From assembly GCA_024291935.2 (NCBI GenBank), contig CM044312.1, positions 77,209,001 through 77,273,000 of the forward strand: DNA of 64,000 nucleotides, written 5' to 3'. This DNA is from Okapia johnstoni (lineage: Eukaryota > Chordata > Mammalia > Artiodactyla > Giraffidae). The notes under the pieces were generated by a model, which ran no database searches, was not told the DNA's origin, and worked only from the letters and a program-made list of their open reading frames with translations. Positions 22,851 to 35,070 of this stretch are shown piece by piece. The position numbers were made by a program, and so were the translations under genes. Position 1 is the first letter of the stretch. Each line of letters opens with the position of its first letter.

Positions 22851-24169
22851 TTAAGTTAAATATTTTAATAAAAAAAAAAAAGATGAAACAAAACCCAGAA
22901 GGACTAATAGATGAGAGGCAATGGAAAGATAGGTACACAAATCCTACTACCATGTGGGGAGTCTGCCACTTCTGTGCTAACACCGATTAGGCATTTATTT
23001 ATTAACACTTTAGAAATAAACATGTATGAAATGCACTTGCCCCATTTTTTTTGTGCTTTTTATTGCAAATGAAGTAATGGTTGGGATGGCAATGTCTTGA
23101 AATACAGAAGTACAGATTGTTTCCTTGGTTATAGGAAAGTAGAAGTACAGTATAAAGTGCACTTTATAAATGCACCAGAGAGAACTATAAAAGTGAATAA
23201 GCCCATTGATGAAAATATAACACAAAGTGATAACTTTAGATTAGCTCCAAATAATAGATGACCATAAAAAATAATTAGGTTCAAACACATAATCTGGAGA
23301 AAGAGTAAAATATTTTTCAAGAAATACATACATCTGAAAGGAATTTAGCTAAAATTCAGATTTACTTTAAAAACATACTTCATATTTTAAAATATAGCAT
23401 AGCTTGTCTTTCTACTTATATGGAATTATATAATGTTATTATTGGCAGCTCCCTTCATATTTTATCACACTGATTGCATTTCAAAAATGATGTAATAGTC
23501 TATGTTGCAAATGCTTTTCCAAATTTTTGTTATAAAAAATTTTAAATATTTATAAAACATAAAGTGTACAGCAACATCCATAGACTCACACCCAGATTCA
23601 ATGATTAATAGTTTTCTATATTTGCTTTATCACATATCTACACATCCTGCCAATCCATCTGATTTTTTAAAAAAATGTTTTTAAATGTGAGATGAAGCTA
23701 TCAATACACTTCACCTCCAAACACTTCAGCATAATAGAAATACTTTTAATTTCTCTTATAAGTTAAAAACATGTTGCTAAGAGATAATAATAACTAATAA
23801 AATATTTTTATTACTGCACACTAAGTCACTAGGAGGTTAGTTAATTTGTCCGTTAGAGCTCAGTAATCATGAGGTGATGGTGTTAATGTTAATTGCCTTG
23901 ATAGGTCAACTAGTTATTTCTTCTCCATGGATACATATTAAATCTCTAGTAACACTTAGTCATACTGAAGCCTAATATATTTTCAACAAGAGAGCAATAG
24001 GTAAGAGTACATGAATCTTTAGTTATAGACAAATCAGTAAGCAGCTCCTACTGATGATGTTAAATACATTTTGTAAATGACTGATTTATTTAGCGACTGT
24101 GAAACATTATTTGAAATAGCATAATAATATAATTGTAGCCTTTTTACCTTCTAGGTGTACCATATTTAC
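22851..24169. other. AT-rich DNA with one old L1 relic
   Basis: Mostly unique. At about 23505-23760 the text (GTACAGCAACATCCATAGAC, CACCCAGATTCAATGATTAA, CTTCAGCATAATAGAAATAC) resembles a decayed L1M-type 3' UTR. Confidence in that relic alone is about 0.4. Confidence 0.45.
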
Positions 24170-24176
24170 AGATATT

Positions 24177-24385
24177 AATGTTTTATTTTTTTAAACTTTT
24201 GATTTTATATTGGAGTATAGCTGATTAACAATGTTGTGATCATTCCAGGTGGACAGCAAAGGAACTCAGCCATACATATACATGTATCCATTCTCCCTCA
24301 AACTCCCCTTCCATCCAGGCTGCCACATAACATTTAGCATAATTTCCTGCGTGATACAAGTAGGACCTTGTTAGTTATCCATTTT
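24177..24385 (-). mobile_element. L1 3' end, ~209 bp
   Basis: Antisense L1 3' end. A T-rich run (the poly(A) tail on the other strand) is followed by TATTGGAGTATAGCTGATTA, CAGGTGGACAGCAAAGGAAC and CATACATATACATGTATCC. The repeat AGATATT at 24170-24176 and 24386-24392 is a plausible short target duplication. Confidence 0.85.
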
Positions 24386-24392
24386 AGATATT

Positions 24393-25627
24393 TTGATGGT
24401 TTATTGCTTTATTTTATTTTGATATTTATTTATAATGCAGGTTAGTTCTTTAATATTAATAGAAAGCAAATTATTAAAAAGTCTGACATTAACAAAGTGG
24501 TTTTTGCATCTATCAGAGAACAAGTAAACAGTCTTTGATTTCTCATTTAAAAACTGAAGCATCTTAATCAACAATTTAATGCTGAGCTGTTGAAATCATA
24601 AGTGAACAATATGACTCATCACAAATTTTACCTGATATGCTTTTAAGTTCAATTTATTTGAATTTATTCAATCACATCGATTTTTCTTCTAAAGATTAGT
24701 AGTTTTGAATCAACTTCTCATATATAAAGTTTATATATATTAGCTTAGGAATGCTACATGTAGATAAAATGAGGTGTTACTATATTTATATCTCATACTA
24801 TGCCATATGATAAAGAAGTCTTAATACAGAAAAGCAGTCTCCAACTTTTATGTACTTCATAGAATGTTAGAGCTTGATTCCACTACCTAAAAGAATAAGT
24901 GGATTTTCAAATCCACTTAACAAACTTCCAAAATTTTCTCTTAAGAAAAACAAGTTTCTCTTTAGTTCTTATGGTCTTGCTGGCATTCAAATCCAATATC
25001 AAAAAATTTTAAGATGTTTACCAACCTATCAGCAAACTCCATCTCTTCATGTGTTTAAATTTCCCTCCAAATATATCACCAATATACCACCCATATTCAA
25101 TCAGTATAAATCATACATTCAAAAAGACAGGTATCAGAGGTTAAGAAATTGACATTTCTTTACTAAAGGGCCAATCTGTCTACCCTGCAAATCATTAACA
25201 TAATAGGTACTGTAAAGAAAATAGTATGCCATGTGGCTATATTATAGACTACAAAATATAAACCCTTCATGGAAATTCCCACATGAAATCCATAACAAAA
25301 AAGTAATGTTTCTAACACATTTTGTTTGAAAATAATGTTGCTATTAACACTTGGCACTATGGTTCCCAAACGGAAGTGAGTCTGCATAATAGTTTACTTT
25401 CTTCTTTATAAAGATAGACAGAGTAAGTCACTGTGCTGACAGGCTGGCATGCTTCAGGAAATAAATGCCATTTTGAGATATAGAAAGCCTCATTATCCCT
25501 GACACAATCCTACTTTGTAAGTCAGATATTTTTAAAGACCTGGGTTTTGATTTATTTTTCTCCATTTTATGAAGCTTTTAGTGGTTCAGACCAAATAATC
25601 TGTATTAATTTGGTAATAATAAATCAT
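24393..25627. other. AT-rich unique DNA
   Basis: Nothing recognisable. A 92-codon frame at 24874-25152 has no family features. Confidence 0.5.
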
Positions 25628-25629
25628 CC

Positions 25630-25831
25630 ACCTGGAGAAAAAATAGTAAATAATCCGCCTGCAATGTAGGAGACCTAGGTTCAATCCCTGGGTTGGGAAG
25701 ATCCCCTGTAGAAGGGAATGGCAACCCACTACAGTGTTCTTGCCTGGAGAAGCCCCGGGACAGAGGAGACTGGCAGGCTACAGTCCATGGGGTCGCAAAG
25801 AGTCAGACGCGACTAAGCGACTAACACAACA
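25630..25831 (+). mobile_element. Bov-tA SINE, diverged head
   Basis: Sense SINE. The head is eroded (CCACCTGGAGAAAAAATAGT) but box B (AGGTTCAATCCCTGGG), the body (GTGTTCTTGCCTGGAG) and the tail (GTCAGACGCGACTAAGCGAC) are clear. Confidence 0.88.
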
Positions 25832-25964
25832 AAATTTTATGAAATAAAGATTCATTCTTATTTGCTTAGATGGCTAAAATAAGTCAATACTAAAAATGTT
25901 GCAGTAAATAAATTATATCACTATCAAACAAGGTAACAATTTTGAAGTTAATGTTGAAATACCA

Positions 25965-25989
25965 GTGTGTGTGTGTCTGTGTGTGTGTG
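25965..25989 (+). repeat. (GT)n microsatellite, interrupted
   Basis: Twelve GT-like units with one TC interruption, abutting the 3' tail of the antisense SINE that follows. Confidence 0.9.
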
Positions 25990-26191
25990 CTCTGACGCTT
26001 CAATTGTGTCTGACTCTTTGCAACGCTATGGACTGTAGCCACCAGGCACCTCTGTCCGTGGAATTCTCCAGACAAGAATACTGGAGTGGGTTGCTATTCC
26101 CTTTTCCAGGGGATCTTCCTCTCTCAGGGATCAAATCTGCATCTCCCACATTGCAGGCAGATTCTTTACCATCTGAGCCACAAGGGAAGCT
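25990..26191 (-). mobile_element. Bov-tA SINE
   Basis: Antisense copy. The tail is next to the GT microsatellite, the body is AATTCTCCAGACAAGAATACT, and the tRNA-like head reads on the minus strand from AGCTTCCCTTGTGGCTCAGA at the right end. Confidence 0.9.
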
Positions 26192-29100
26192 GAAAATAAA
26201 TGAAAAGCATTGATTTATAGCTTTACATATGTCATTAGTCTTTGGGGAAAACAAAAGAGAACAAAACAACAAATATTTAGATACTTGGGATATTTTTCCC
26301 CAACAATATTCTGTTCTCAATTTTTGCTTAAAAATTAGTGTGAGCACACTGATTTGCAATATCATTCAGAAGTTTTTCTGTTCTACTAAAAGCAGAAGCT
26401 CAGAATTCCTAGGTCTCTCACAAATTCCTTAATTAAACTTTTTCAACCATTCCCACTAACCACACCTATTGCGTCTATTGGTTGTTTAACCACATCACTT
26501 ATGCATCACAGCCTTTCCCTCCATGATCCTAATCTCTTGGTCCATTAACCTCCTTCAGGTACTCCTTTTCCTAGTAACACTAGACCCTAAAATTAACTGA
26601 TAGTGACAATGACAACTCTTTCACCTGAAGATTTTGTAACCACTTATAAGCATATGAAGCAATTCAGGGGATTGTAACACAGTTTCCATGACACCATCTC
26701 CAAGTACTCCGTTTCAGCAAGTCACAGAGGGATATTCAGGAGTCTGGATTAACCATGAAAACACTCCAGGTGGAAAGACTCTGACCAGCCACTGACTGTA
26801 AAGTTGTTTCCCAAAAGCATAATACCAGATTCAAATTTTCCTCCAAGCTCTAATCCTTATCTGCTTTTACTACCTAATTCCTAGATTATTAAAATATTTC
26901 CCTAGCATCTTTTCTTAGCCTCCTTCACATCAATTCTTCCTTCATACACAAACACATTCATACTGTAGAAGGTTTTGATGAAATTCATTTGGCAGGAAGC
27001 CTGCTGTTGTTTCCCATACAATTTTTTGAGGCTCTCCTCAATCCAACTTAAACCTTATTTAGGATTTCTGTCTCACCATTCCTACACTTTGTGAATAAAA
27101 TGCTGCTTTATTCTCAGTCATCACGTCTGGGAACCTCACTCTTGTTATATATGAGGACACAAGTGACAATGTAAATGATCTGATGTGGCTGCACAATTCA
27201 ACACTCTGAGAACAGGGTCTAGAATCACAGGTACAACACTCTCCCCGTCACACCATCCTACAGATACCAGGACTTCAGAAACCATTGTGTGAGGGAAGGA
27301 AGAAAGTGGGAAAGACAGGGAAGAATGCAGTGAAGAAAGAAAGGACTAACAAGTACTGAAGAAACACAAACCATGATTTACACTGTAACTATTTCAGAGT
27401 CATGAGACCTATCATGTCTTTCTCCAAAATATACAATTTACAGGTTAAAAATTGAACTAAATGTCATTTTCTTAAGTTCCACACAGTAGTCGTAAACAGA
27501 ATGTATAGCTTCATTCTCTAAGGAACTGATAAAACTAAATTTTCAAACCTAGTAAAATAATGCCAAGCTACTATTTGTCTAAAAATGACAAGGTAGGATA
27601 TTAGATAAACATAAGGAGATAAGAGTATCTTTTCCAATGGAGGAGTGAAGGAAGTCAATTTGACTAAGAGATGGATGGTTTGTTGTCAGCACCAACTGGA
27701 AAATGGTGGGACTGGGAAGATGTTGAGTTAACCAAGAAATGGAGAGAAAAGGGGAAATAAATTAATTAGATCATGAAGCAGGCAGGATGAATAAAATAAA
27801 AACAGTAAAGAATGATATGTACAGACTTATAGTGAGAGCTAGAAGCAAGAAAATGAGAGTGAGAAGAGGAGAGAAATTGGGATTTTCACTCTGGAAAAAG
27901 GACAAGTCAGAAGAGAGCTGCAGGAGAGTAAGGGAGACGAAGCTGTGCTTGACTCTGCCTATAGAGACAGGCATCATATCTCTAATGAGCACCTAAGGGA
28001 ACAAGAAAACATCATCCTGGAGATGATGGGACCCTCCTAGACAGGACTGCTGGGAGGACCGCAACTGGTGCTCAGATCCAGGCACCTCATTATCCAAAAG
28101 GTGCAGAGAAGCTGGAAGGAGTTCAGAGACACGATGGAAGAGTGATTAAGATGCAGAAAAAAATGATTTATGATAAAAGATTAAAGCACTAAACAAGCAC
28201 TTCTTGGCAGAGCAACAAGAGGATGGGCAAGGTAGCTATCTACAAACAGTCAAAGGACATAAATAATCGAGAGGAAAACCATTATTATTTAAGCTGGTAC
28301 CAAGGGGAGAGGTTCACAGAGAACAATTGCAAGAAGGCAGAAAAGAAGACAACTCTGAAATTAAGAAGGGAAGTATTAACATGCAAATGACAAATCTGTT
28401 CACCTGATGTGGAGCGAGGCACGTCCTAGGAAACTGCTGGTATCAGTCTGTTTGCATAAGATACAAGCAACTTGACCACTCAGTTGGTTACCACGATTCT
28501 AGAAGACAAAGCAATTAACAGAATAAAAAAAAATGAGAATCCTGTTAACAGTTCAAGCTCATTTTCAAAAGAACTGAAAAACTTAGTTTTATCCTCCATA
28601 TTTTGTTCATACATAGGTCTTCATTAATGGCTTGAGATGGTATATAATAATTCAGTAGTTTTCATAAGGGAATAAAATAGGATAATAAATCTTTTTAATA
28701 TGGCTTCCAGTGAGTCTCTGTGTTGGTTTGAAATATGGTATTTTTAAAGATTAAACTGTAAATGAATCACTTATATAATTAGACATGTGGGTAGATAGAT
28801 ATAAAACCTTGAAATCACCAATCCTGTGGGAGTGAGATGACTCCTCACAGAAGGAAGCAAAGGATTTCCAGGTGGAACTTCACCCATACTAACACATGCC
28901 AATGCATGTCCTTGCCACCCATCTGTGTTTTCCCTGTGAATTGCACTGGAACAGCCATCCTATCACACGAAGAAATTGTGAACTACATACATGGTATTAT
29001 TTTTGGATTATGATATTCAGATCAGCAAAGCATGTTACCTACCACTCTCACACATTCAAATATTCATAAGGCTATGTAGAAATTTTCTTTTATTAAATAA

Positions 29101-30434
29101 AACCTTAAATGAATGTCAATATTTTAAGAAAACTTCTGATGCTAGAGAGAAAACTGTATAAATAAATGAAATCCTTATACAGTTCTAGTCATATTCACCT
29201 TTCATTTTTATCTACATTGGTATGTGCTTGACAAATTTTCATCTCTGTGCTTTGAAAGCCAATATAATAATAATTTGTACCTGTTGTATGGCAATTTCCA
29301 AATTACAAAATATGTGTGTGCTTTTTGTCTCACTCGAATCTCTCCTTTGGAGTTAAGTATTATTAATCCTTCACTTGACAAATAAAGCTGAGAGTAAGAG
29401 GAAATATTGTAGAAGCTAAAATCAGGTTGACAAGAAGAACCACCAATGGAAAAGACTTGCATCCTCTGACTGCATGCCCTGTGATCTTTTCACTGCCCTG
29501 AATTTCTTATATGATTCGTGTCCTCAATTACAGCACCAATAAGCACGCAGAGTTCACTTCAGAGTGATTACTGTGTAAAGCCAGGTCCTCATCATGAGCT
29601 TCCTGCAAATCATTAAAGCACGATTCTTATGAGAGGAATGAAGGAAACAGATAAAGTAGATCAGGTTAAAAAAAAAAAAGGAATTAAAAAAACTTAAAAA
29701 AAAGGAATAGAAAAACTTAGTTGCTGAAGTTTCCAGAATGTGTAGCCATTGGTTTTCACAGAATGACATGGCGTAGTTGATTAAAATACAACTCTTGCCA
29801 CAATAAAAAAGACAGTGGAAGGTTTGGGTAGATTGAAGCATTCAGAACAAGAGGATATTCTGAAGTGAACTGGGGTGGAGAGATAACAATATGGCAGACG
29901 TATACTAGGCGAGTGAGGTGAAACTTGAAGAAGAAAAATGTAGAAAAAGAGAGGAAACTCTGTGGAGTTTCCAGGAACAGAAAAGCAAACATATGTACAA
30001 AAAGAAATCTGGCAGCTTCATGCCAAATGCACCAAGGAGCAATCTGCAGAACTGAAGGTTCCGGTAGCTTAAAGGAAATACACTCAGCAGAGGCAAACAT
30101 CATCTTGTAACTGACTGAAAGGAAAATGACATTCAAAATGCTCAGACTCCTTAGAAGACAGAAGTAAAAGAATGGAGTTAGCAACTGAATGCCACAGGGC
30201 AAAGAGGCCAAGGAATCCCCAACAGTGAGTCAGTGACCTGGGAGAACAGGGATGCAGTAAGAAATGCAGGAGCACACAACAGAACACATTACATTCTAAA
30301 ATGTTGATCTACATTTTGAAAGGAAGGAGGATATTCCTTAAAGAAATGAGTAGGACTGTAAAATATATAGAGAATAAAGGAAAGAAAAAAAGAGGCAGCT
30401 TTTCAAAGTGCATCTCTGAGAAAATGAGGTAATA
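26192..30434. other. Long stretch without a recognised gene
   Basis: About 4.2 kb. 26350-27150 is pyrimidine-leaning and ends with AATAAAATGCTGCTTTATTC, which could be the 3' part of an old LTR, though I cannot support a family. 27640-28440 and 29920-30290 are purine-rich on the plus strand, which alone produces long open frames on the minus strand. A-rich runs lie at 29669-29704. No splice-flanked coding frame was found. Confidence 0.5.
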
Positions 30435-30600
30435 TTTGTGCAGCTCTGGAGAACCTGAGCTCTGAAATCAAACCACCTGGGTCCATGTCCCATTCTTCAC
30501 ACTTCGTGAGTGGGAACTTGGGCAAGTTATGTAATCTATGTCTCAGTTTCCTTATCTGTGTAAAGTAGAAAATATCACTCACCACACAACAGAATCATAA
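30435..30600 (+). repeat. MIR SINE relic
   Basis: Well-ordered MIR core: CCTGAGCTCTGAAATCAAAC, CACCTGGGTCCATGTCC, GTGGGAACTTGGGCAAGTTA and CTCAGTTTCCTTATCTGTG. Confidence 0.75.
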
Positions 30601-31264
30601 TTTAGTAAGAAAATTCTTGCCAAGCAAAGTTCATAGTGCTTGTGAGAAAGTGAACAGTAAAACAAAGCTAAATTTCTAAAAATTCATGAGAGTATATTTA
30701 TCAAACTTGAAAAATAAGAAACGGAATCTGAAAAAAACAAAGGCTTTAAAAATAGTCACAGGATAGAAAACTAAATATAGAAAGAATCAAATATCCAGCA
30801 GAAAGGATATTAGGGAGAGTAAGAAAGATTAAGATTATTTAGGGCTGCATTTTTTAAAGTAATGAAAAAATAAGAGATGTTATTTAAAATTTATCTGATC
30901 CAAGACAATTTTCTATGAAAAATGTAAATTCATGGAAAATGGGCAAAGAATTCCATTATTTTTGAAAGATCCAATTTAGAAATCCAGCTTCAATCACTCA
31001 AAGAGGGGCCCTTTTTCTCATTCCCAGAATTGCCTTCAACTAGCCAAGTGTTTCAATCCTGATTCAAGTAAATAATCAAGCATTTCATGTCTGAATGCCT
31101 TTTCAAAAATAGGAAGAAAAAAAAAGTACTGCCTATCTTCCAAGTATAAATTGAAATGAGCAAAGTCACAGATGCCTTTTCTAACAAAGAAGTCTTGAAT
31201 TTGCACTGTAAGTTACAAATGATTATTTTTTTAAATGGAACCATCAATAATAATAATAAACAAC
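30601..31264. other. AT-rich unique DNA
   Basis: Nothing recognisable. Confidence 0.5.
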
Positions 31265-31430
31265 CTTTTCTGAATCCTTACTATATGATGAACTTCAATG
31301 CATTTCAAGTTTCTACAGGTAGATACTATTTTTAATCCAAATTAGCATGTGATGAAACTGATGCTCAGAAAAATTAAGCCAGTGTTTTAGTCAGCAGCTG
31401 AGCATGGATTTGAACAAAGGTCTATCTGAG
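31265..31430 (-). repeat. MIR SINE relic
   Basis: Antisense MIR: GAATCCTTACTATATGATG, then GTAGATACTATTTTTAATCC, GATGAAACTGATGCTCAGAA, TTAAGCCAG and CAGCTGAGCATGGATTTGAA, matching the reverse complement of the family core. Confidence 0.65.
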
Positions 31431-31579
31431 TAAGTTTGTTCTTTTAACAATGCTTTTATTGCAAAGCCTTTCCTGAAAAATAATTCAAACTGAGCCACTA
31501 CATCAAATAATGCCAAGCATCCTAGATTTAAACTAGCTATTTAAGTTAGTATTCTTTAGTCATTTTTAGTTTTGTTTAA

Positions 31580-32728
31580 AAAAAAAGTAACGTGAAATTT
31601 ATTATCTTAACCATTGTTAAGTGTAAAATTCAGTATTGTTATGTATATGTACACGCTGTGAAACAGATCTCCAGAACTTTTTCATCTTACAAAACTGAAA
31701 TTCCAGTACCCATTGAACAACTCCCCATCTCTCCCTGCCCCCAGCAGCTGAAACCACCATTGTACTTTCTGGTTTCTGTGAGTTTGACTATTTAGATACC
31801 TCACTGAAGTGCAATCAAATACCATGTGTCTTTTGTTCCTGGGTTATTTCACTTAGCATATGTCTTTAAGGTTTATCCATGTTTGCCATGTGACAAGATT
31901 TCCTTCTTTTTTAACTCTGAATCACTTTCCATTGTTGTTGATGTTGTTCAGTCACTCAGTTGTGTCTGACTCTTTGCAACCCCATGGATGGCAGCATGTC
32001 AGGTTTCCCTGTCTTTCACCATCTCCTGGAGTTTGCTCAAACTCATGTCCATTGAGTTGGTGATGCCATCCGACCATCTCATCCTCTGTTGCCCCCTTCT
32101 CATACAACATTTTGTCTGTCCATTTATCCAATGACGGACATTTGGGTTATTTCCACCCCATGGTTATTTTGGATAATGCCACAATAAGTTTACATATGCA
32201 AATAGTTGTTTGATATCCTGCTTTCAAGTTTTTGCAATGTATACCCAGAGTGGGATTGCTAGATGATGTGGTAACTATATTTTCATTTTCTTAATGAAAC
32301 CTCAGTACTGTTTTCCTAAGTGGCTAGATAGTTTTACATTGCCACCAACAATGCAACAAGGATCCCAATTTCTTTACATCTTTACCAACCCATGTTACTT
32401 CTGTTGTTTGGACAGTAGCCATCTTAATAAATGTGAAGTGATAACTCACAATGGTTTCAATTTGCATTTTTCTAATGATTAGTAATTCTGGATATCTTTT
32501 CATATGCTTATTGGCTACTTCTAAATATTCGTTGAATAAATATTTGTTCAATCCTTGCTCATTTTTCAATTAGTTTTTTGTAGTTGTGTTGAGTTGTAGG
32601 AGTCCTTTATGTATTCTGGATATTAACCTTTTTCAGATATACGATTTTCAATTATCTCTTCTATTTCATGGGTTTCCTTTTCACTCTGTTCTTTGTTCTG
32701 ATGCACAGAAGTTTTAAAATTTGATATA
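31580..32728 (-). mobile_element. Old L1 3' half, antisense
   Basis: A mammalian-wide old L1 in reverse orientation, split by a BovB-derived insert (31933-32102). Landmarks on the plus strand are ACAGATCTCCAGAACTTTTT and CATTGAACAACTCCCCATCT (3' UTR side), then GTATACCCAGAGTGGGATTG, TTACATTGCCACCAACAATG and AGTCCTTTATGTATTCTGGA (ORF2 side). Frames are fully decayed. It is older than the ruminant-specific insert. Confidence 0.85.
31933..32102 (-). mobile_element. BovB 3'-end fragment in old L1
   Basis: About 170 bp matching the antisense 3' end of BovB, from TTGTTCAGTCACTCAGTTGTG to CCATCTCATCCTCTGTTGCC. It is longer than the BovB-derived tail of the SINEs (it includes GGAGTTTGCTCAAACTCATG), so it is a truncated BovB and not a Bov-tA. 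It lies between two halves of one old L1. Confidence 0.85.
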
Positions 32729-32737
32729 GTCCTTCTC

Positions 32738-32950
32738 TCCTAACTTAGTAAAGAATCTGCCTGCAATGCAGGAATCTGCCTGCAAGGCAGGAGATCCAGG
32801 TTCAATTCCTGGGTCTGGAATATCCCCTGGAGAAGGAAATGGCAACCCACTCCAGTATTCTTGACCAGAAAATCCCATGGACAGAGGAACCTGGCTGGCT
32901 ACAGTCCATGGGGTCACAAGAGTTGGACACAACTTAGCAACTAAACCACC
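32738..32950 (+). mobile_element. Bov-tA SINE with internal tandem duplication
   Basis: Sense SINE whose tRNA-like region carries a 19-bp tandem duplication (32753-32771 and 32772-32790, one mismatch). Body and tail are typical (CTCCAGTATTCTTGACCAG, GAGTTGGACACAACTTAGC). A short ATAGTC repeat at both ends may be the target duplication. Confidence 0.9.
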
Positions 32951-34204
32951 ATAGTCTCCAAAATAATATATTTTTACCCAAACTTCCATTTATCTATCTT
33001 TCTTTCTTTCTATCTACTTACTTACCCAAACGTTTAGGAAAGTACGCAACCAAATGTCATGAAAATCGAGATGATAGGAAGAATTTTTGGATAACTTAGC
33101 TTTTTAAAAATAATTTTGAGGGGAAGAAAAAAGAAATCTCCTTTGTCATTCTCAGTTCTCATAGTCTAAGCATCTCATCAAGCTGTATTTGATTTTCATG
33201 TTTAAAGAGGCATGGAACTTTTTCATATAACACAGACTCTAAATACAAGCCTATTACTTCATCTGTGCTGAAGTGAAGAAACAGTGACTTGATCCAATGT
33301 AGAAGGAAAACTTTCAATGTTACATATTATTGGCAGACTGAATGTCAGCTTCTAATGTGGCACACAAATGCTGTATAATACATTTTATGTATTAATTTAA
33401 TGACTTTTCAGGGTAACATTGAGAAGATGTGATTTTAAATATTGAATTTAGAACCTGTATAAGATTCAACTCCACAGTATTTTGTTTGTAATTTAGGCAG
33501 AATGTAAGTGCTATAAAAGAGATATAAAATATGAACTAAATTATTAAAAATTATTTCTTGACTGAGATAGGAGGGGAATGGAGTAGAATCTGAAAATTTC
33601 ATAGTAAGCTGGAATCATTTAAGCTGGAATTTGAGAATGGGTATTATTTTAAGAGACAAATAAGATATGGCATGAGAAAAGAGGTGATGTTATAATTCTG
33701 TATGGCTAAAATGAGTGTGAACTAAGCAGCAAAGTTAGATTAAAGCCAGCTCATACCAAATGAAGGCATTTGAATTGGATTTTGCCATCACTCTGAACAA
33801 GAAATGAATGACAATAGTGACATAAGAGTATAGTTGATGATGAAAGAATAACATTATCAGGAGAAAACTGTGCCTTACCCACAATGATTTCATCATTTGT
33901 GATTTTTCAGTAACTTGATGCATATGTATAACAATTTTTCAAAATTCACAGCCTTTAAGTCCACTTCTGGTCACTCCCTTTAAACAAGAGCATCAACTAT
34001 TCATGATTCTTGTTAATTAAATTGAGATTACTAGTTGGTAGCAACAAAAATAAAGAGGTTAAGAAAGTAAAACCATGTTTTATTTTACATTTTATGACAT
34101 AGAGGGAAAGAAATATGAGTTGGAGTTTATATACAGGAGGGTATAACATATAACAGACTACGGCCAAAACAACTGATCATATCATCATATGAATGATGGC
34201 TTAT
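32951..34204. other. AT-rich unique DNA
   Basis: Apart from a short TCTT-type simple repeat near 32995-33015, nothing recognisable. Confidence 0.5.
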
Positions 34205-34215
34205 AGGTGTTGTGA

Positions 34216-35059
34216 TTTCAGTTCAGTTCAGTTGCCGACTTTGCAACCGCATGGACTGTATCATACCAGGTTTCCCTGTATATCACCAACTCCTGGAATT
34301 TGCTCAATCTCATGCCCATCAAGTCAGTGATGCCATCCAACAATCTCATCCTCTGATGTCCCCTTCTTCTCCTGCCTTCTATCTTTCCCAGCATCAGAGC
34401 CTTTTCCAGTGAGTCAGTTTTTCACACCAGGTGGCCAAAGTATTGGAGTTTCAGCTTCAGCATTGGTCCTTCAAATGAATAATCAGGATATTCATTCAAG
34501 TCTCTCACTGTTTCCATTGTTTCCCCATCTATTTGCCATGAAGTGATGGGACCAGATGCCATGATCTTCATTTTTTGAATGTTGAGTTTTAAGCCAACAT
34601 TTTCACTCTCCTCTTCCACTTTCATCAAGAGGCTTTTTAGTTCCTATTCACTTTCTGCCATAAGGATGGTGTCATCTAACATATCTGAGGTTATTGATAT
34701 TTCTCCCAGCAATCTTAATTCCAGCTTGTGCTTCATCCAGCCCAGCATTTCGCATGATGTACTCTGCATATAAGTTAAATGGGTAGGATAACAATATACA
34801 GCCTTGACAAACTCCTTTCTTGATTTGGAACCAGTCTGTTGTTCCATGTCTGAATCTAACCGTTGCTTCTTGACCTGCATACAGATTTCTCAGGAGGCAG
34901 GTAAGGTGGTCTGTTATTCCCATCTCTCTAAGAATTTTCCACATTTTGTTGTGATCCACACAGTCAAAGGCTTTGGTGTAGTCAATAAAGCAGAAATAAA
35001 TGTTTTTCTGGAACTCTTGCTTTTTCAATGATACAATGGATGTTGGCAATTTGACAAAC
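34216..35059 (-). mobile_element. BovB LINE, antisense, 844 bp, with 11-bp TSD
   Basis: Antisense 5'-truncated BovB. It begins on the plus strand with the (TTCAG)n 3' tail and ends within the RT domain. Exact duplication AGGTGTTGTGA at 34205-34215 and 35060-35070. About 300 bp is missing near 34490, between the end of the RT and the C-terminal region, so it is also internally deleted. Confidence 0.95.
34672..35059 (-). pseudogene. BovB RT fragment
   Basis: On the minus strand this reads QEFQKNIYFCFIDYTKAFD (motif A), LRNLYAGQEATVRFRHGTTD and a motif B region KKGVCQGCILLSYPF. Motif C is disrupted by a frameshift after NNLRY, and only DDT remains in another frame (near 34650-34680). It is non-functional. 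Confidence 0.85.
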
Positions 35060-35070
35060 AGGTGTTGTGA

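Noticed and set aside
29756..30211. 151-codon minus-strand open frame
   Set aside because: It begins at a TTG, lies opposite purine-rich DNA that lacks minus-strand stops by composition, and shows no domain or splice context.
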